Shown: positions 60,259 to 64,000 of the stretch, in pieces
Position numbering within the stretch: the stretch's first letter is position 1
Layout of the letters: each line of letters starts with the position of its first letter
Source of the DNA: Thalassobacillus devorans MSP14
GTDB lineage: Bacteria; Bacillota; Bacilli; Bacillales; Halobacillaceae
Direction: 5' to 3'
Length of the DNA: 64,000 nt
Assembly: GCF_000496835.1 (NCBI RefSeq)
Contig: NZ_KI543236.1
Coordinates: 42,709 to 106,708, forward strand
Made by a program: the position numbers and the translations under genes
The notes under the pieces: generated by a model
Told to the model about the DNA's origin: nothing
The model's input: the letters and a program-made list of their open reading frames with translations, nothing else
Databases searched by the model: none

Positions 60259-61680
60259 TTGAGATCTGAGGACCAACAGCAGCTGAATAAAGCAATTAGC
60301 GAAATTACTGAAATCGCAGAAGGGTTTGGACTGGATTTTTACCCGATGCGTTATGAAATTTGTCCTGCTGATATTATCTATACATTTGGTGCTTATGGGA
60401 TGCCGACACGTTTTTCCCATTGGAGCTTTGGAAAGCAGTATCATAAAATGAAGCTGCAATATGACTTAGGCTTAAGCAAGATTTATGAGCTTGTGATCAA
60501 TTCCAATCCGTGTTATGCATTTTTGTTGAATTCCAACAGTCTGATTCAAAATAAACTTATTGTTGCCCATGTGCTTGCCCACTGCGACTTTTTTAAAAAC
60601 AATGTGCGGTTTCAGAATACCAACAGAGACATGGTAGAAAGCATGTCAGCAACTGCTGAGCGTATTTCTGCTTATGAGCATAAATATGGCAAGCAGGAAG
60701 TGGAAGATTTCCTGAATGCCATCTTAGCAATTCAGGAACACATTGATCCCTCCTTGGTGCGTCCTAAGTTAGAGTGGACATGGCAGGATGTCGAAGAGGT
60801 AGATGAAGATGAAGAGCCAGCTCCTAAACCTACTGCTTATGATGATTTATGGAAGCTTGCAGACGAGCCGAAAGAAGAAACACCAGTAAAAAGGAAAAAG
60901 AAGTTTCCTCCGAGACCTGAAAAAGATTTACTATTATTTATCGAGCAGTACAGCCGTGAATTGGAACCTTGGCAGCGCGATATATTGACTATGATGAGAC
61001 AGGAAATGCTTTACTTCTGGCCGCAGTTGGAAACGAAAATCATGAATGAGGGTTGGGCTTCGTACTGGCACGCGCGAATCTTAAGGGAAATGGACCTTAC
61101 GAGTGATGAATCGGTAGAGTTTGCAAAGTTGAATGCAGGAGTGGTTCAGCCATCCCGAACACAGATCAACCCATACTATCTGGGCTTGAAAATTTTTGAG
61201 AACATAGAGGAAACCTACAATAATCCGACAGAGGAAATGAAAAAGCATGGGGTAGAGCCAGGTTCAGGTCGGGAGAAGATATTTGAAGTCCGTGAAATAG
61301 AGTCGGATATTTCGTTCATCCGTAACTATTTGACAAAGGATTTGTGCCGTCAGGAAGATCTGTATCTTTTCCAGAAGCAGGGGAAGGACTACAAGATATC
61401 TGATAAAGATTACCAGGCCGTTCGAGATCAGCTGGTCACGATGCGAGTGAACGGCGGCTTTCCATACATTACGGTCAACGACGGTGACTTTCTGAAAAAT
61501 GGAGAGCTGTATCTCAAACACCATTATGAAGATGTCGAGTTGGATCTTGAATATTTGGAACGGACCCTCCCGTATATTTATCAGCTATGGGGGCGCCCTG
61601 TTCACATGGAAACGGTGGTCGAAAAGAAAGAAGTATTGTTCAGTTACAGTGGCAAGAAGGTGCAGAAAAAGTTTTTATAA
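60259..61680 (+). CDS. spoVR: Stage V sporulation protein R family
   Basis: A 473-residue SpoVR protein, involved in spore cortex formation in B. subtilis. It starts at TTG after AAGGGGGAG. Family stretches include [35 protein letters not shown] (about 29-63), [34 protein letters not shown] and [13 protein letters not shown]. The length matches B. subtilis SpoVR (468). The family commonly co-occurs with PrkA and YhbH homologues (YcgB with YeaG/YeaH in E. coli), all three of which are in this window. Confidence 0.95.
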   Translation: MRSEDQQQLNKAISEITEIAEGFGLDFYPMRYEICPADIIYTFGAYGMPTRFSHWSFGKQYHKMKLQYDLGLSKIYELVINSNPCYAFLLNSNSLIQNKLIVAHVLAHCDFFKNNVRFQNTNRDMVESMSATAERISAYEHKYGKQEVEDFLNAILAIQEHIDPSLVRPKLEWTWQDVEEVDEDEEPAPKPTAYDDLWKLADEPKEETPVKRKKKFPPRPEKDLLLFIEQYSRELEPWQRDILTMMRQEMLYFWPQLETKIMNEGWASYWHARILREMDLTSDESVEFAKLNAGVVQPSRTQINPYYLGLKIFENIEETYNNPTEEMKKHGVEPGSGREKIFEVREIESDISFIRNYLTKDLCRQEDLYLFQKQGKDYKISDKDYQAVRDQLVTMRVNGGFPYITVNDGDFLKNGELYLKHHYEDVELDLEYLERTLPYIYQLWGRPVHMETVVEKKEVLFSYSGKKVQKKFL

Positions 61681-61690
61681 CAAAATGGAT

Positions 61691-61724
61691 GATCCTGGCG
61701 GTTCTTTTCCGTCAGGATTTTTTT
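61691..61724 (+). terminator. Intrinsic terminator of spoVR
   Basis: GATCCTG...CAGGATT with inner CGG/CCG pairs, then T7. Confidence 0.75.
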
Positions 61725-61784
61725 ATGAAAGACAAAATAAGGTATACTAAATAATTATAAGTTTTGAACGAGGGTGGATCGTTG

Positions 61785-62168
61785 ATGTATAAAAATCTGA
61801 TAGCAATCGGAGTTGGTGGGGCATTGGGGACACTCTGCCGTTATTTTATTAATCTCCAGACCATGTCAACCGGCCTCCCGATAGGTACGGTCATAGAAAA
61901 TCTTTTTGGCAGTATGCTGCTCGGTCTGTTTACGGGATGGGTTTTACATAGAAATCCAAGACAATGGGTGAGTGCTGGTATCGGTGTCGGGTTTTGCGGC
62001 GGGTTTACAACGATGTCTACCCTGGCAGCGGATACGATATCTCTTAGCAGCCAGTTATCCTTAACAGCGTCTTTGATCTATTTGGTAGTCTCATTGTTCG
62101 GAGGAGTAGTGCTTGCTTTTGGCGGGTTAGTACTGGGAGCAAAGTGGAGTGAAAGTACTGGGAAATAA
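61785..62168 (+). CDS. crcB1: Fluoride channel CrcB/FluC, first copy
   Basis: A 127-residue four-segment FluC family protein that lets fluoride leave the cell. The ATG at 61785 follows GAGGGTGG. GVGGALGTLCRYFINL and IENLFGSMLLGLFTGW are typical. The central motif is FCGGFTTMSTLA, where the two Phe of the usual TTFSTF are Met and Leu. It is followed 13 bases later by a second crcB, so the functional channel is probably a heterodimer. No fluoride riboswitch is seen upstream. Confidence 0.88.
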   Translation: MYKNLIAIGVGGALGTLCRYFINLQTMSTGLPIGTVIENLFGSMLLGLFTGWVLHRNPRQWVSAGIGVGFCGGFTTMSTLAADTISLSSQLSLTASLIYLVVSLFGGVVLAFGGLVLGAKWSESTGK

Positions 62169-62181
62169 GGTGGAATGAAAG

Positions 62182-62559
62182 ATGAATGTGTTTATAGTAG
62201 CTACAGGTGGTGCGTTCGGGGCAATGGCCAGGTACCTGCTTGGTTTGGTCATCATGAACCGAATTACGGATCCTCCAATACCCATAGCCATGCTGATTGT
62301 AAACATTCTTGGATCATTCGGTCTGGGGCTGTTCTTTGGTCTGTTTTATGGTGCCATTCCTGGAAGTGCTTATCAAGATCCATTATTCTTATCTGTGGGA
62401 ATAGGGTTTTTCGGGGCCTTTACTACTTTTTCTACGTTCAGTGTAGAATTGGTCCAGCTGGTACAGAAGCAATATTACGGCAAAGCTTGCGTCTATCTTA
62501 GTATATCTGTCCTCGGAAGCATTGCGGCATTTTTATTGGGACTGTTTGCAGGAAGATAA
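62182..62559 (+). CDS. crcB2: Fluoride channel CrcB/FluC, second copy
   Basis: A 125-residue FluC protein. It has GGAFGAMARYLLGL at the start, IVNILGSFGLGLFFGL with the conserved pore Asn, and the complete GAFTTFSTFSVE motif with both pore-lining Phe. It has four membrane segments. It forms an operon with the preceding copy; paired crcB genes encode the two subunits of a dual-topology-derived heterodimer in many Gram-positives. No clear terminator follows. Confidence 0.9.
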   Translation: MNVFIVATGGAFGAMARYLLGLVIMNRITDPPIPIAMLIVNILGSFGLGLFFGLFYGAIPGSAYQDPLFLSVGIGFFGAFTTFSTFSVELVQLVQKQYYGKACVYLSISVLGSIAAFLLGLFAGR

Positions 62560-62683
62560 CGGGACTTGATTATTTTTAAGGCCCTGATTAATTTTTTCTT
62601 GCTAAAATAAAAATTGTTCCTTATTGTATGGTGTATGACAATAAATATCGTAATCCATTACCTTGGGAAAGTCGTGAGTAGCT

Positions 62684-64000
62684 ATGAAATTAAAACACCA
62701 TAAAATGAAAAGTCTGGATCGAATACATCGATTCACATCCGCACAACTGATCGTTTTATATTATATATCAGCTGTTATCATCGCTACAGTCTTACTTAGT
62801 TTGCCATTCACCCATCGTCCTGGGGTGGAATTGACATTTGTTGATACGTTGTTTACTGCTATCAGTGCCATCAGTGTTACTGGTCTTACAGTAGTTTCAA
62901 CAGCAGATACGTTCAGCGTTCCCGGCTACTTTATCTTGATGTTCATCCTCCAGTTCGGAGGCATTGGGATTATGACGCTGGGTACCTTCATCTGGCTGCT
63001 ATTCGGCAAACGTATCGGCCTGCGGGAAAGACAACTGATTATGACAGACCAGAATCAATCCACGCTATCAGGTTTGGTTCAATTAATGAAACAAATATTA
63101 AGTCTTATCTTAGTCATAGAATTTATCGGCTTTTTAGTATTAGGTACTTATTTTTTGCAATATTTCCCTACCTGGCAGGAAGCCTATTTACAGGGAGCGT
63201 TTGCAGCTGTGAGTGCAACAACGAATGCGGGATTTGATATCACCGGCAGTTCTCTTGTACCATTCGCGGATGACTATTTTGTACAGTTTATAAATATTTT
63301 ATTACTCATTCTTGGAGCAATCGGTTTTCCAGTGTTAATTGAAGTTAAGGAGTTTCTGACTTATAAAGGGGATAATTATCGATTTTCACTTTACACTAAG
63401 CTGACTACTTCTACTTTTTTCTTGTTGGTAGCGGCGGGGACCATTTTTCTATTGGTCTTCGAACAAAATAATTTCCTTGCGGATAAGTCGTGGCATGAAA
63501 GTTTTTTCTATTCCCTTTTTCAATCAGTTACGACTAGAAATGGGGGACTCGCTACCATGGATGTCATTGAATTTACAACAGGCACATTATTAGGTGTTTC
63601 CATGCTAATGTTTATTGGTGCTTCTCCCAGCAGTGTAGGTGGTGGTGTACGTACCACAACATTTGCGATTGCCGTTTTGAGTTTATACGTATTTGCAAGA
63701 GGGAAGTCGACAATTAAAATTTTCGATAGAGAAATTGAGCAGACTGATGTGATACGTTCTTATATAGTCATTATGACTGCCTCACTGATTTGTGCATTTG
63801 CAGTAATCACTATGGCCATGATCGAAGATTCATTTACTTTGACGGAAATAATTTTTGAAGTATGCTCAGCTTTTGGAACAACCGGACTTTCTATGGGAAT
63901 TACTCCGGAGCTGAGTACCGGTGGTAAATCAGTGATCATGCTTCTGATGTTTATTGGAAGAATCGGGATTTTCTCTTTACTATTTATCATAAGAGGAAAA
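62684..64000 (+). CDS. KtrB/KtrD-type potassium uptake channel subunit (truncated by window edge)
   Basis: The frame is open from ATG 62684 through the last base, 439 codons without a stop. It is a TrkH/KtrB superfamily K+ channel subunit with four membrane-pore-membrane repeats. The four selectivity-filter segments are visible: ISVTGLTVV, TTNAGFDITG, TTRNGGLATM and FGTTGLSMG, each with the filter Gly. SPSSVGGGVRTTTF is typical of the KtrB/KtrD group. About ten residues are probably missing. Na+-linked K+ uptake with a KtrA/C partner, not in the window, is expected. Confidence 0.9.
   Translation, partial: MKLKHHKMKSLDRIHRFTSAQLIVLYYISAVIIATVLLSLPFTHRPGVELTFVDTLFTAISAISVTGLTVVSTADTFSVPGYFILMFILQFGGIGIMTLGTFIWLLFGKRIGLRERQLIMTDQNQSTLSGLVQLMKQILSLILVIEFIGFLVLGTYFLQYFPTWQEAYLQGAFAAVSATTNAGFDITGSSLVPFADDYFVQFINILLLILGAIGFPVLIEVKEFLTYKGDNYRFSLYTKLTTSTFFLLVAAGTIFLLVFEQNNFLADKSWHESFFYSLFQSVTTRNGGLATMDVIEFTTGTLLGVSMLMFIGASPSSVGGGVRTTTFAIAVLSLYVFARGKSTIKIFDREIEQTDVIRSYIVIMTASLICAFAVITMAMIEDSFTLTEIIFEVCSAFGTTGLSMGITPELSTGGKSVIMLLMFIGRIGIFSLLFIIRGK

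Noticed and set aside
61725-61784. Fluoride riboswitch before the crcB pair
   Set aside because: The interval after the spoVR terminator is only 60 bases and lacks the conserved riboswitch core.
1-64000. CRISPR arrays, tRNA or rRNA genes, transposase or phage genes
   Set aside because: None could be recognised; the repeated sequences are dispersed intergenic repeats without spacer-like regularity and without coding capacity.

Overview
The window is a chromosomal segment of a low-to-moderate GC, endospore-forming Firmicute. Strong AGGAGG-type ribosome binding sites, frequent TTG/GTG starts, and a GerA-type germinant receptor, CotY/Z coat protein, YhcN, SpoVR, PrkA and YhbH all place it in Bacillaceae. 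The repeat families and the K+/Na+-type transporters suggest a salt-tolerant genus of the Halobacillus/Thalassobacillus kind; that genus-level guess is inference. Parts of the gene order resemble the Bacillus subtilis yhb-yhe region (YhbB-TrmL, PrkA/YhbH, YhcN, YhcX, YhdB, SpoVR, CrcB pair, YheI/YheH) mixed with its yko region (LigD/Ku, SigI/RsgI, KtrD).

Layout. 0-4.5 kb: YhbB-like amidase and TrmL, two tiny proteins, and the lipoate pair lipM-lipA on the minus strand. 4.6-13.1 kb: prkA, a sigma-B-type small gene, odhA-odhB (2-oxoglutarate dehydrogenase E1/E2) and yhbH. 13.2-17.3 kb: a K+/H+ antiporter, proC and a purine permease with a PurBox-like operator. 17.5-21.9 kb: a three-gene GerA receptor operon and a lipoprotein. 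22-31 kb: a 485-bp non-coding inverted-repeat element, a 60-bp palindrome, a LysM-CAP protein, NupC, an aldehyde dehydrogenase, a MATE exporter, a MurG paralogue and a YvgN-type reductase. 31-36 kb: coat protein, the non-homologous end-joining pair ligD/ku in divergent orientation, and carbonic anhydrase. 36-42 kb: a DUF389 protein, then a BmrCD-like heterodimeric ABC exporter preceded by a leader peptide and a four-segment attenuator, then an HtrA-like protease and the second copy of the non-coding element. 43-51.6 kb: a PRC-barrel protein with a sigma-B-like promoter, sigI-rsgI, and a four-gene ABC-2 exporter operon behind an exact TGAAAC-N16-CGTA ECF (sigma-W-type) promoter. 51.6-64 kb: YhcX, an SDR, YhdB-like, YhcN, DUF1540, TrxB, an ArsR-rhodanese regulator with an MFS transporter, SpoVR, paired CrcB fluoride channels and a KtrB/KtrD-type K+ channel that runs off the right edge.

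How the genes fit together. Three themes recur. (1) Sporulation and germination: PrkA, YhbH and SpoVR, together with coat, germination and spore-DNA-repair genes, several behind sequences resembling sigma-E, -G or -K promoters. (2) Stress and envelope control: four good sigma-B-like promoters on small hydrophilic or redox genes, SigI/RsgI, and an ECF-driven exporter. (3) Transport of ions and small molecules. The most interesting signals are regulatory or non-coding: the attenuator before the BmrCD-like genes, the ECF-controlled exporter operon, a family of at least five same-orientation repeats each sitting directly after an intrinsic terminator, and the two large inverted-repeat elements. 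No rRNA, tRNA, CRISPR array, prophage or transposase gene was recognised.
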